NCBI RefSeq assembly: GCF_008704395.1
Contig: NZ_CP023695.1
Location: 5,332,001 to 5,396,000, forward strand
Length of the DNA: 64,000 nt
Direction: 5' to 3'
Origin: Streptomyces alboniger
GTDB taxonomy: Bacteria > Actinomycetota > Actinomycetes > Streptomycetales > Streptomycetaceae
Shown here piece after piece: positions 7,750 to 15,765 of the stretch (position 1 is its first letter; each line of letters begins with the position of its first letter). Both the position numbers and the translations under genes were made by a program. The notes beneath the pieces are model-generated. The model searched no databases. It was not told the DNA's origin and was given only the letters and a program-made list of their open reading frames with translations.

Positions 7750-7972
7750 GATCGCCTCCGCTCCGGAGCTGTAAACCGCGTATACCGCTTCAACTGCCTC
7801 TCACCGTACCCACTGTGCGTGACGGAGGGTTCACTAATCATCAGCCGCCCGGCCCCGGTCCGACACCGCGACCAGGCTCCCCCTTCGGTCGGGCGGCCCC
7901 GAAGTTCCGTACGCCTACACCGGGTTCGGGCATTCCTGTGTCCGGACCCGGCCGATCAGAGACGGAGACACG
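7750..7972. promoter_or_regulatory. Divergent promoter region of the regulator and kinase/methyltransferase cassette
   Basis: This 223-bp gap separates the GTG start at 7749 (minus) from the GTG start at 7973 (plus). At 7775-7788 it contains ACCGCGTATACCGC, a 5-bp direct repeat around a GTATAC palindrome, placed where a repressor could cover the minus-strand promoter. The segment GATCAGAGACGGAGACACG before 7973 carries a weak GGAG site. Nothing else is clear. Confidence 0.35.
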
Positions 7973-8722
7973 GTGACCACCATCGACACCACGGCCATCA
8001 CGGTCGAGCTGCCCGAGGCGTTCGACGAGCGCTGGAGCCGCTTGCCCGGCATCCAGGTCGACGGCCGGCGCATCACGATCGACCCGGCCGAGTACTTCTT
8101 CCGCTTCGAGTCGAACACGTGGCTCGTCGCCGACTGGGAGCTGGTCAAGTCCCAGCTCCTGGACGTGGAGGAGACCACCGAGAGCGCGGTCGAGCAGCTC
8201 GCGCTGGACTTCATCAAGGCTCACGCCGAGTCCACCTCGGACGCCGCCCGCGTGCTGTCCATCGCCTACGCGGTGTACGCGTACCTGTTCCGCGACGAGC
8301 ACCTCGTCGGCCTCGGCCTGCCGCAGATCACGGCCGAGCACCTGCGGATGCTGCGCGAGGCGGCCACGCTGATGGCGCTGAACAAGGTCGAGCTGGACGG
8401 GCACATCTCCAACGTCGGCCCGTGCTGGTTCTTCCCGGCCGCCACCTCCGTCGTCTTCGACCTGGACGACGAGATGGGCGGGATGCTGGACGAGGTCTAC
8501 CACGGTGGCTGGTTCAACGAGCACCGCCGGGTCGAGTCCATCAAGGCTCACGCCGCCCTCGGCGGCAGGCTCGTACACGGTTGTCAGTCCGTGCCGGACC
8601 AGACCGGCGGTGTCGTGGCGCCCTACGGTGCCTCGATGGCCGCCTTCCGCGACGACCTCGCGGCCTTCAAGGCCGGATGGATCGAGCAGGTCTACGCCCA
8701 CCGCGTGAGCCCAGCCGCGTAA
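7973..8722 (+). CDS. Conserved hypothetical protein of the kinase/methyltransferase cassette
   Basis: The 249-residue soluble, acidic protein has no domain I can name. It begins MTTIDTTAITVELPEAF and is mainly helical, with one aromatic-rich segment GPCWFFPAAT near residue 150. There is no signal peptide or membrane segment. It is the first gene of a plus-strand run ending at 11016, followed 77 bp later by a phosphotransferase-like gene, so it probably serves the same unknown pathway. Confidence 0.65.
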   Translation: MTTIDTTAITVELPEAFDERWSRLPGIQVDGRRITIDPAEYFFRFESNTWLVADWELVKSQLLDVEETTESAVEQLALDFIKAHAESTSDAARVLSIAYAVYAYLFRDEHLVGLGLPQITAEHLRMLREAATLMALNKVELDGHISNVGPCWFFPAATSVVFDLDDEMGGMLDEVYHGGWFNEHRRVESIKAHAALGGRLVHGCQSVPDQTGGVVAPYGASMAAFRDDLAAFKAGWIEQVYAHRVSPAA

Positions 8723-8799
8723 CACCGCACACCAGGCTCCGGGGCGGGATGGCACCTCTCGCCCGCCCTGGACGCCCTCTACCTCCTTGGAGCCCCCAC

Positions 8800-9711
8800 G
8801 TGACCGCGAACCCCAGCGTCGAACTTCTCGACAACCTGCTCACCATGGACAGCCGCACCACCGCCGTGCGCGAGGAGGTGCGCGTGTGGTCCATGTCCGG
8901 GGTCGAGCGCCTGACCTTCCCTGACGCCACCACCGCGATCTTCAAGTACGCGAAGCGGCCCTTCGATAGCGAGGACCAAGCTCTCCGTCTGGCGCGCACG
9001 CTCGGCGTTCCCGTCCCGCAGGTCCACGCCTCCGCCGTCCTGGACGGCTGGCTCGGCATGCTCATGGAGGACCTCGACCCCGCCGTCCGCGACGCCGACG
9101 ACCTCGACGGCACCGCCGCGGCCGTAGTCCTGCACGGCACCCGCACAGCTCCCGCCCTGCCCGTCCTCGACCAGGCCCGGCTCCGCACGCTGCCGGACAG
9201 GGCCCTGGCGCACCTCGCCCGACTCCGCAAGGCCGAGCGGTGGCAGGAGGCGGACGGCGTCGAGGACGCGCTCGATCGGATCGCCCAGTCCGCCGAGACA
9301 CGCTCTGCCGGTGCCACAATGGCTCCATTCGGCTGGGTGCACTCCGAGTTCCACCCCACCAGCCTCCACATCAGCAGGCACGGCTGGCGGCTGCTGGACT
9401 TCGCCCGCGCCTTCACCGGCCCCGGCCTGCTCGACCTCGCCAGCTGGCACGGCACCCTCGACACCCCCGACCCCGTACGCCTCCGGGTCTTCCTGGAGCA
9501 GTACGTCACCGCCGGCGGCACCCCCGACGCCCTTGCCCGGCGCGGCGGGCTGACCGCCGAGAACTGGGCGCTGGGCTGGCACCGCATGTGGGCCGTCGAG
9601 TGGTTCATGGAGCAGTCCATCCGCTGGATCAACGACCCGGCCACCGACCCCGCCTACATCAAGGCCGTACGCCGCCACCTCACCGACGTCCTCCACCTCC
9701 TGGAGGTCTAG
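8800..9711 (+). CDS. Aminoglycoside-phosphotransferase-like kinase
   Basis: The 303-residue protein follows the APH/choline-kinase fold. There is an N-terminal nucleotide-binding region ending in a KYAKR lysine. A catalytic-loop-like WVHSEFHPTSLHI (HxEFHxxS in place of HGDxxxxN) sits near residue 180, and LLDFARAFTGPGLLDLA in place of the DFE/DFD metal-binding segment. The catalytic Asp of the usual HGD is Glu here, so activity on a small molecule is plausible but not certain. The start is GTG 8800, reached after ruling out a much longer frame that begins at 7225 and only crosses other genes. The methyltransferase gene begins at the next base after its stop, so translation is coupled. Confidence 0.7.
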   Translation: MTANPSVELLDNLLTMDSRTTAVREEVRVWSMSGVERLTFPDATTAIFKYAKRPFDSEDQALRLARTLGVPVPQVHASAVLDGWLGMLMEDLDPAVRDADDLDGTAAAVVLHGTRTAPALPVLDQARLRTLPDRALAHLARLRKAERWQEADGVEDALDRIAQSAETRSAGATMAPFGWVHSEFHPTSLHISRHGWRLLDFARAFTGPGLLDLASWHGTLDTPDPVRLRVFLEQYVTAGGTPDALARRGGLTAENWALGWHRMWAVEWFMEQSIRWINDPATDPAYIKAVRRHLTDVLHLLEV

Positions 9712-10407
9712 GTGCTCGTCCACGCTTCCCCCTGGTACGTCCACGCCCTGCAACGCACCACGGCAAATCCTGCCGAGCCACTCTCGGTCCCCGCGCGGAT
9801 GGAGTGGACCACGCGGCCGGGCACCGGACCCGGAGCCGAGATCCTCGGCCCGGACCTGCGCCGCAAGCGACTGCTGGAACTCGGCTGCGGCCCCGGCCAC
9901 AACGCCGCCCACCTCGCCACCCGCTACGGCGCCCAGGTCACCGGCGTCGACCTCGTCCGTCTCCAGGTCCGCCGAGCCCGCTCGCACTACGGGCGACTGA
10001 ACAGCCTCACCTTCGTCGCCGGCCATGCCCTGCACTACCTGCAAGCCTCGGACGAGCAGTTCGACGCGGTTTACTCCGTCTTCGGCGCCATTGGGCTCGT
10101 CGCCCCCGAACTCCTGCTCCCGGCCATCGCCCAGCACCTCAAGCCCGGCCGCACTCTCGCCTTCTCCGTACCCCACCCGCAACGCGGCGGCCTCCGCCCG
10201 GCCACCGACGACCGGCCGCGCCGCGACTACGTCACCCTCCCCGACCGCACCCGACTACCCATCGCCCGGTGGGACTTCGACGCCAACCGCTGGGAGAGAC
10301 ACCTCGACCGCTCCGGCCTCTGGCTCACCTCGGTCCAGGAGTTCCACGACGCCCGCCACGGAGGCCGTTGGCCCTCCACCCTGCTGATCACCGCGCGCAA
10401 ACTCTGA
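9712..10407 (+). CDS. Class I SAM-dependent methyltransferase
   Basis: The 231-residue protein has motif I LLELGCGPGHNAAHLA near residue 54, an acidic end of strand 2 (GVDLV) and a motif IV-like FDAVYSVFG. These are the features of a Rossmann-fold methyltransferase. The substrate is not readable. It starts with GTG directly abutting the TAG of the kinase gene. A HAD-like gene follows after 30 bp. The run kinase, methyltransferase, HAD-like protein suggests modification of a small metabolite or nucleoside rather than DNA. Confidence 0.85.
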   Translation: MLVHASPWYVHALQRTTANPAEPLSVPARMEWTTRPGTGPGAEILGPDLRRKRLLELGCGPGHNAAHLATRYGAQVTGVDLVRLQVRRARSHYGRLNSLTFVAGHALHYLQASDEQFDAVYSVFGAIGLVAPELLLPAIAQHLKPGRTLAFSVPHPQRGGLRPATDDRPRRDYVTLPDRTRLPIARWDFDANRWERHLDRSGLWLTSVQEFHDARHGGRWPSTLLITARKL

Positions 10408-10437
10408 CACTCACCCCTGCTCCCCTGGGAGAATCCG

Positions 10438-11016
10438 ATGCGCCCGCCCTACCTGCTCCTCGATATCGACGGCGTCCTCATACCCTTCCCCGACGCGGAG
10501 GGCTCGACCCCAGCCACCCACACCTGCCACGACGTCGTCCCCACTGGCCGCAGCGCCGACGACCCGGTCACCATCTGGCTCAACCCCGCCCATGGCCCCA
10601 TGCTCATGGAAGTGATCCGTACCGGCATGGTCACGCCAGTCTGGTGCACCAGCTGGCGCCAGGACGCCGCCACTCTGATCGGACCGCTCCTCGGTCTCCC
10701 ACCCCTGCCGCACGTCGATCTCCCGCGCCCCAAGATCACAACAAGCCACCCCAATGGCTACCTGTGGAAGCGCGACTACGTCGACACGCGGCTGGCTGAC
10801 GCCCCCGCTGTGTGGATCGACGACGATTTCACTGACCTCGACCACTCCTGGGCCGCGGAGCGCACCGCCCGTGGCGCGGCGACCCTCCTGATGCAACCTG
10901 ATCCCCGTGCCGGGCTGCAGGCTGAACACGTGGCCGAAGCCCGAACGTGGGCCGAGCGGCTGCTCGCCGTGCGGACTGGTACACCCGCTGCTCCGAGCGG
11001 AACCGAAGCAGCCTGA
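10438..11016 (+). CDS. HAD-superfamily-like hydrolase
   Basis: The 192-residue protein begins with YLLLDIDGVLIPF, the DxDG motif of haloacid-dehalogenase phosphatases, with the nucleophile at about residue 9. It has a WCTSW motif II region, and AVWIDDDF near residue 127 is the acidic motif IV. A motif III lysine may be in LWKRDY. It lacks a large cap domain. It is the last gene of the plus-strand cassette, 30 bp after the methyltransferase and converging on the relaxase gene. Phosphatase activity is expected; the substrate is unknown. Confidence 0.75.
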   Translation: MRPPYLLLDIDGVLIPFPDAEGSTPATHTCHDVVPTGRSADDPVTIWLNPAHGPMLMEVIRTGMVTPVWCTSWRQDAATLIGPLLGLPPLPHVDLPRPKITTSHPNGYLWKRDYVDTRLADAPAVWIDDDFTDLDHSWAAERTARGAATLLMQPDPRAGLQAEHVAEARTWAERLLAVRTGTPAAPSGTEAA

Positions 11017-11081
11017 CGCGAAGCCGTGGCAGAACAGTCGACGCCCCCGCCGCGCCGCGTGGCGAGGGCATCCGACCGGGT

Positions 11082-12776
11082 TCAGCGGTGCCGACCACGT
11101 TCTTCGGGCGTCATGTTCACTGGTGTGGCCGGAGGACGTTGAGCGGCGGACATGGACGTCGTGCCGCTGACGGTGCTTTGCCTACGTGCTGCCTGAGCGC
11201 GCCTGTTCGGTTGAGCGGTGATGCGCCAGTTGAGGACCTCGGCGGGATGCTCGGCACTGTCGAGTTCCCGCCGGGCGCCGGCCTCGGACAGGAGACGGCG
11301 GGGGTTGTGGCCGGCGGTCTCGGCGCGGGCGAGGGTCGTGGTCAGGGCTGGCCATGCGGGATCGGAGAGGACGCGGTCGGCGTGGTCGGGGAGGACTGCG
11401 CGCAGGTCCTGCTCGAAGCGGTCGGCGGTTGCGGCGCGCGGTGCGCGACGGGCGAGATCCGCCAAGACTGGCTGGGCGGCCTGCTGGTAACCGGCCTGCA
11501 GGTGGCGGAAGGCTTCCTCGGCCGCTGCGGCCTGCTGCTCGTGACCGCGCTGCTCATGCCACTTGGCGGCGGCGCGCGCCACGTGGAGCGCGGCGAAGAT
11601 CAGGGCGATGGCGAGTCCGCCCGGATCGTGTGAGGCGTAGGCGAGTTCCTTGGCAGCTTCCCGCAGGGCGGTGGCGGCCTGGTGGTCGGCCCGGATCGCC
11701 GAGCGGCGGGCGCGGTTGAACGCCCTTGCCGCGGCTTGCAGTTCGGCCCGGTGCCCACCGTTGGCAGTGAGGGCCAGGTTGTGCAGGGCGTCGCCGAAGG
11801 CATTCAGGTAACCCTGGGCCACAGCGTCCTCGCCCGAGTCGAGGACGTCGTTGGCGTCGCGGATGGCGGTTTCGGTCCGGTGCCACGGTTCGGCCGGGTC
11901 CGCGACCGCTTGAGGGCGGTCGGCCAGGGTCTGGGTCTGGAGGCGTTCACACAGGCGGTTGTAGGACAGGTCGGGGGCGAGGCTTGAGCCGCCGAACCAG
12001 ATGGGCTCACCCCTGCCGGTGTCGCCGGGCGCGGCCAGGCTGTAGCCGGTCACCTCGCCGGTCTCGGGACCGATGCGCGGCCTGACCTGGATGCCGATGG
12101 AGAGCAGCACGGTGAAGTACTCGTCGATGCTGCGTACGGCAGCGGCGATCGCGTACGCCTGCTCGCGCAGCCACTCCCGCGCGGCCTTTTCCTGGCCTTG
12201 GCGCTCGGCCTTCGCGCGCTCGGCGCCGGTGGGAGTACGCGGGGCGGTGAGGTCGCCGGACTTCAGGCGACGCAGCCCGAACTCCGCCTCGATTTTTCGG
12301 CATTCGCGCTGGGCTCGCCAACCGTCCCGATTCGTACGGGGGCGGCGGCCGTCTGCGCGGACGGTGGTGGCCATGATGTGGATGTGGTCGTCGGCGTGCC
12401 GGACCGCGATCCATCGGCACGCTTTCTCGTCGCCCTCGGGGGCGATGCCCGTTGCGGCGACGACGCGGCGGGCGACCTCGGCCCACTCGGCGTCGGTGAG
12501 GTAGCGATCGCCGGGCGCGGTGCGTACGGGGCAGTGCCACACATGCTGCGGCGGCTTCTCTCCACCGAGCTCCCGGGTGCGCAGGTCGACGTGGTGGTCT
12601 AGGCGCCGGGCGAGCTGGGTGTAGGTGGCGGTGGGGTCGCGGCCGGGGTCGGGTGCGCCGACCATATCCCAAGCAGCCACGATATGGGGGTCGGTGTGCT
12701 CGTCGCGCCGCCCCTTGCCGAAGAGGTAGTTGATCAGGCCGAGCGTGCTGGCGCCGGTGGAGACGTCAGGCACCAT
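11082..12776 (-). CDS. Relaxase / mobilization nuclease
   Basis: The 564-residue protein has a relaxase domain in its first about 250 residues. The three-histidine metal motif is HADDHIHI, near residue 155, and the upstream VWHCPVRTAPGD region fits the MOBP/VirD2-like relaxase fold. The start of the chain is Gly/Ser-rich (STGASTLGLINYLFG), typical of these enzymes in actinobacterial elements. The C-terminal half is long, Ala-rich and helical. It starts 11 bp inside the end of the mobC-like gene, so the two are translationally coupled. It would nick oriT DNA and lead transfer of the element, using coupling proteins supplied elsewhere. Confidence 0.85.
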   Translation of the reverse strand: MVPDVSTGASTLGLINYLFGKGRRDEHTDPHIVAAWDMVGAPDPGRDPTATYTQLARRLDHHVDLRTRELGGEKPPQHVWHCPVRTAPGDRYLTDAEWAEVARRVVAATGIAPEGDEKACRWIAVRHADDHIHIMATTVRADGRRPRTNRDGWRAQRECRKIEAEFGLRRLKSGDLTAPRTPTGAERAKAERQGQEKAAREWLREQAYAIAAAVRSIDEYFTVLLSIGIQVRPRIGPETGEVTGYSLAAPGDTGRGEPIWFGGSSLAPDLSYNRLCERLQTQTLADRPQAVADPAEPWHRTETAIRDANDVLDSGEDAVAQGYLNAFGDALHNLALTANGGHRAELQAAARAFNRARRSAIRADHQAATALREAAKELAYASHDPGGLAIALIFAALHVARAAAKWHEQRGHEQQAAAAEEAFRHLQAGYQQAAQPVLADLARRAPRAATADRFEQDLRAVLPDHADRVLSDPAWPALTTTLARAETAGHNPRRLLSEAGARRELDSAEHPAEVLNWRITAQPNRRAQAARRQSTVSGTTSMSAAQRPPATPVNMTPEERGRHR

Positions 12777-13509
12777 GACCGGCCCCCTCCGCCAGGAGCT
12801 GGTCCATCAGTGCGTAACTGGCCTGGGCGGCCTGCTCAATGCGGTCGAAGGCGGCCTCGGCGCGCTCGGGTATTGCACCGGAGTGGATGGCCGCCGTGAT
12901 CTGGTTGAGGTTGGTACCGATCCGGTTCAGTGCCTTGGTGTGCGCTTCGATGGCCTCCAGCAGCGGGCGGATGGGGTCGTCCTCGGGACTGCCGACCATG
13001 CCCGCCTTGCCGAGCGCGACGGCGAGGGCGGCGTCGCCGACGAAGCCGGCGAACTTCTGGCGGCGCCGTTTGGCCTCGGCGTCGATGAGGCGGACCGCGG
13101 TCGGGGTGAAGCGGATCTTCTTCTCCTGGTCGCGCTTCTCGGTAGTGCGCTTGCGGTTCATCCGCGCGGGCAGCGCGGGGGCGTCGGGCTCGCGCCACGA
13201 GGGCTGCTCAACCGCGGAGGGCGGTTGGGGATCGGCGGACGGCTCGGCGTGTGGGGTGATGGAGTCGGCGACAGGCTGCTCGGCGCTGTCGGCCGCAGAC
13301 GTGGTGCGGGGCTCGTTCACCCCCTCCTCAGGCTCGGATGCCCGCTGGCGCCCGGCCCCCTCTTCCTCCGCCATCCCAAGGGCGGGGGCAAGCGCGGACG
13401 AAGCCCCTTTAGGGGCTCGTTCGCTCCAGCTTGCTGCTGTTCGTCGGCTCCGGCCGAACCATCCCCAGCGGCGGGCGGAAAGAGGGTTCGTGTCGTTCTC
13501 AGTGTGCAT
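12766..13509 (-). CDS. MobC-like relaxosome accessory protein
   Basis: The 247-residue protein has a disordered Ser/Pro/Glu-rich first 110 residues. A basic patch (MNRKRTTEKRDQEKKIRF) and a MobC-type domain follow: RLIDAEAKRRRQK, LEAIEAHTKALNRIGTNLNQI and an Ala-rich end. The RIGxNLNQI motif is the hallmark of bacterial mobilisation proteins that help the relaxase at oriT. Start choice: ATG 13509 with CGGAG upstream; a frame reaching back to 13992 only crosses the next gene. It overlaps the relaxase gene by 11 bp. Confidence 0.85.
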   Translation of the reverse strand: MHTENDTNPLSARRWGWFGRSRRTAASWSERAPKGASSALAPALGMAEEEGAGRQRASEPEEGVNEPRTTSAADSAEQPVADSITPHAEPSADPQPPSAVEQPSWREPDAPALPARMNRKRTTEKRDQEKKIRFTPTAVRLIDAEAKRRRQKFAGFVGDAALAVALGKAGMVGSPEDDPIRPLLEAIEAHTKALNRIGTNLNQITAAIHSGAIPERAEAAFDRIEQAAQASYALMDQLLAEGAGHGA

Positions 13510-13544
13510 GGTGGTGCTCCGATGGAGAGGGGATGGGGCTGTGT

Positions 13545-13668
13545 CACGTCCGTCGCATCCGTCGCATGCCTGGTCAGCGCAGGTACGGACACGCGGGCAG
13601 GTACGGAGAACTCCGTCCCGGCGAGAGAGTCCGTCCCCGCGCTGACCTGCGCGGGGACGGATGCGACG
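13545..13668. other. Repeat-dense intergenic DNA, candidate oriT
   Basis: The gap between the DUF3631 gene and mobC (13510-13691) is full of symmetry. A 12-bp perfect inverted repeat with an 8-nt loop covers 13630-13641/13650-13661 (TCCGTCCCCGCG and its complement). An outer pair, CGTCGCATCC at 13551-13560 and GGATGCGACG at 13659-13668, encloses it. GCAGGTACGGA occurs twice, 18 bp apart (13579 and 13597). ACGGAGAACTCCGT at 13603-13616 is a small hairpin. Position directly upstream of the mobC-relaxase operon is where oriT usually lies. The nick site itself cannot be placed. Confidence 0.55.
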
Positions 13669-13691
13669 AAGTGATACGGACCCCGGTGGGA

Positions 13692-15302
13692 TCAGAGAGT
13701 GCGCCTGGGCCCGGCGGGGCCACCGGGCGGGCCGACGGGCAGCGTCCCCGCCGGGGCGGTGGGCGGCTTGCCCTGGGCCATGCGGGCAGGGGCAGTGCCG
13801 TGTTCTGGCTCGGGTGCCGCCTCGACGAGGTCGGGGCAGTTGCGGGCCCAGGCGTCCAGGAACCGGTTGCGTATGTACGCCTTGGCCTGCCTGCCCTTGT
13901 CGAACCGGTAGTTGGCCGGGCTGATGTTGAAGTCCCGCAGCAGGTTGCTCAGGTGGTACGCGTTCAGCCCTTTGGTGCCGTACTCCGCCCACGGGGCCTC
14001 AGCGTCCTGGAGCAGCGAGGCGACCAGATCCTGAGTGGCCAGGGCCTCGGGGTTGTCCGCCCGCGCGAAGATGCGGTGGATGTCGCGCAGCAGCCGCGTC
14101 TTCAGGCTGCTCTGCTCGTCCTGGACCGCCTCATGGCGGGTCATGGCCAGGCAGGCGGCACGAGCCTGGGCGGGCCAGTGGCCGCCAGCCAGGTCGGCGA
14201 TGATGACCAGCGGCTCCCAGGTATCCGCCGCCCGGTCCTCCACCGGCATCTGCGGCACCATGCGGGCAGCCTGCCCGCGCAGCGGGCCCAGCCAGGCGGC
14301 CAGCTGATCACGCAGCGCGTTGAGTTCCGGCACTGAATACCGGGAGCGGAAGGGGGTGACCCTCTCGCCCGGCTTGCGCTTCTGCATCCGCAGCACGACC
14401 GCCCGGTCCATGACCGTGTCCGGCAGGTCGCCGATCCCCGCGATGGCAGCCATGGCGAAGGTGGGGAATGGGGTCGGTTTGTGATCCGGACCGGAGATCC
14501 GCCAGGCGGGCCGGTTGCGCTGGTGCCCGGCATTCAGCAGGCCGCGCAGGATCTCACTGTCACCACTCGCCTTCGGGCCGAAGATGGTGTCCGCCTCGTC
14601 CACCAGCAGGGTGGGCGGGTTCTTGCCGATGATCCGGAAGATGACCGCCGGGGAGGTGTTCACCGTCGTCATCGGCTGGTGCACGGTCTCGTGGAGCACG
14701 TCCAGAACCCGGGACTTGCCGCAGCCCTTCGTCGGGCTCACCACCGCCAGACGCGGCGCGTGCTGCAGAGCCGTCTGGATGTGCGTGGCCGCCACCCACA
14801 GGGTGACCGCGGTCAGCGCCTCCTCGCTGGGCAGCACCACGTACTTGCCGATCGCTGCCCGCAACTCGTCCAGCAGCGCGCCCCCGTCAGCGGCTGCCTG
14901 AGCACCGGCGCCTTCATGGCCGTCGGCGCGTGTCCCGCCATCGGTGGCTGCGATCTCTTGTTGCTCGGCCCGCTCCACGGGGACGTCGGTCCCCGGCGAC
15001 AGGTGACGGCCGCTGTCCCGGTCCCCACTGCGGTCCCCTGGTGCAACTCCAGAGTCTTGGGGACCGGTCCCCGTTGGCGTGCCGATGCCGCTGACCTGCA
15101 CGTCTCCAACGGAATTGGGTATGGGGACCGTGGTTCGCGCCGACAGGGGACCGGATGTATCGCGGGGACGGTCCCCTGATACCGCAGCAGCAGAATGCTC
15201 GTCCCCGCGGCGTCCGGGGACGCCTTGGCCGGGGACCGCGACCTCGGGCCAGTTGACCTTGGGGACCGTGTTCGGGTTGGTGGGGGACGTAGAGTCCTCC
15301 AT
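13692..15302 (-). CDS. DUF3631 helicase-like ATPase of the mobile element
   Basis: The 536-residue protein has a disordered first 140 residues. An ATPase core follows, with Walker A SPTKGCGKS near residue 190, Walker B LLVDEADTIF near residue 232 and the DUF3631 C-terminal part (RFDKGRQAKAYIRNRFLDAW). Such proteins occur in Streptomyces plasmids and integrative elements beside relaxase or replication genes and are thought to act in replication or priming. The disordered N-terminus is encoded by DNA packed with GGGGAC repeats, so either the frame really starts at 15302 or the true start is nearer 14880 and the repeats are non-coding. It lies between the excisionase-like gene and mobC, all on the minus strand. 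Confidence 0.75.
   Translation of the reverse strand: MEDSTSPTNPNTVPKVNWPEVAVPGQGVPGRRGDEHSAAAVSGDRPRDTSGPLSARTTVPIPNSVGDVQVSGIGTPTGTGPQDSGVAPGDRSGDRDSGRHLSPGTDVPVERAEQQEIAATDGGTRADGHEGAGAQAAADGGALLDELRAAIGKYVVLPSEEALTAVTLWVAATHIQTALQHAPRLAVVSPTKGCGKSRVLDVLHETVHQPMTTVNTSPAVIFRIIGKNPPTLLVDEADTIFGPKASGDSEILRGLLNAGHQRNRPAWRISGPDHKPTPFPTFAMAAIAGIGDLPDTVMDRAVVLRMQKRKPGERVTPFRSRYSVPELNALRDQLAAWLGPLRGQAARMVPQMPVEDRAADTWEPLVIIADLAGGHWPAQARAACLAMTRHEAVQDEQSSLKTRLLRDIHRIFARADNPEALATQDLVASLLQDAEAPWAEYGTKGLNAYHLSNLLRDFNISPANYRFDKGRQAKAYIRNRFLDAWARNCPDLVEAAPEPEHGTAPARMAQGKPPTAPAGTLPVGPPGGPAGPRRTL
14979..15288. repeat. Cluster of 15 GGGGAC/GTCCCC hexamers (iteron-like)
   Basis: Within about 310 bp I count GGGGAC or its complement at 14979, 14989, 15021, 15033, 15059, 15067, 15123, 15146, 15164, 15171, 15201, 15216, 15231, 15261 and 15283. 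At this base composition fewer than one would be expected by chance. Several are paired head to head as GGGGAC...GTCCCC (15059/15067, 15164/15171). They fall in the low-complexity N-terminal coding part of the DUF3631 gene. The same hexamer forms the arms of the hairpin upstream of mobC (13633, 13653). Confidence 0.7.
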
Positions 15303-15316
15303 AGACGTTCCTCTCA

Positions 15317-15353
15317 GACGAGGGGCAGGACGGGCAAGATCCAGCCCCTCGTC
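15317..15353. terminator. Hairpin between the excisionase-like and DUF3631 genes
   Basis: GACGAGGGGC at 15317-15326 and its exact complement at 15344-15353 form a 10-bp stem with a 17-nt loop, just upstream of the DUF3631 start. No T-run follows. It could be a weak terminator, an mRNA processing site, or a stem that controls translation of the downstream gene. Confidence 0.4.
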
Positions 15354-15450
15354 GGCTTGTTCGTTCAGGGATGGGCGGTGCGCGGGGGACTCTCCGGCCT
15401 TCGGCGTTGGCGCGCCGAGGGCCGTTTCTGTGTCCCGGGCCTCCGGCGGC

Positions 15451-15645
15451 TCAGGAGGCCAGACCCCACTCGTCTCGGCCCTCGATCAGCGCCCGCTCGT
15501 AGCGCAGCAGCTCGACCTCGGGGTACAGCACCCGTTTGCCGATCTTGATGCCGCGTGGGCCCTTCTCGATCTGGCGCCAGTAGCGGACGGTGCTCTCCGC
15601 TGTGCGGTAGCGCTCGGCGACCTCGGCGGTGGTCAGATATCGCAT
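15451..15645 (-). CDS. xis: Excisionase-like small HTH protein
   Basis: The 64-residue protein is a single MerR/excisionase-type winged helix: RYLTTAEVAERYRTAESTVRYWR followed by the wing KIGKRVLYPEVELLRYE. Length and basic character fit AlpA/Xis proteins that bend att DNA and favour excision. It is divergent from the XRE regulator and 645 bp from the integrase start, the usual layout in Streptomyces integrative elements. Its start lies only 3 bp from one arm of the inverted repeat at 15649, so it is probably repressed by the divergent regulator. Confidence 0.8.
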   Translation of the reverse strand: MRYLTTAEVAERYRTAESTVRYWRQIEKGPRGIKIGKRVLYPEVELLRYERALIEGRDEWGLAS

Positions 15646-15648
15646 GCA

Positions 15649-15741
15649 TTCCCAATCGACTAGGTGGCAATCCGGTCTGCATAGGTTGTACTCGACGATC
15701 GCCGGTTAACCAAATCGGCAAGTGTATGTTTCAATTGGGAA
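15649..15741. promoter_or_regulatory. Inverted operator pair TTCCCAATyGA in the xis/XRE divergent region
   Basis: TTCCCAATCGA at 15649-15659 and TCAATTGGGAA at 15731-15741 are inverted copies with one mismatch. They flank the 120-bp gap between the divergent excisionase-like and XRE genes. One arm lies next to each start codon, a layout that suits cooperative repressor binding with DNA looping. The likely binder is the XRE protein at 15766. GGAGG lies 5 nt before its ATG. Confidence 0.55.
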
Positions 15742-15765
15742 AGTGATGGTCGTGATGGAGGTCCG

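Noticed and set aside
7225..9711. A single 828-residue reading frame covering several genes
   Set aside because: Only its last 303 residues (from GTG 8800) show a protein family; the earlier part is low-complexity and antisense or out of frame to the regulator and the 7973 gene.
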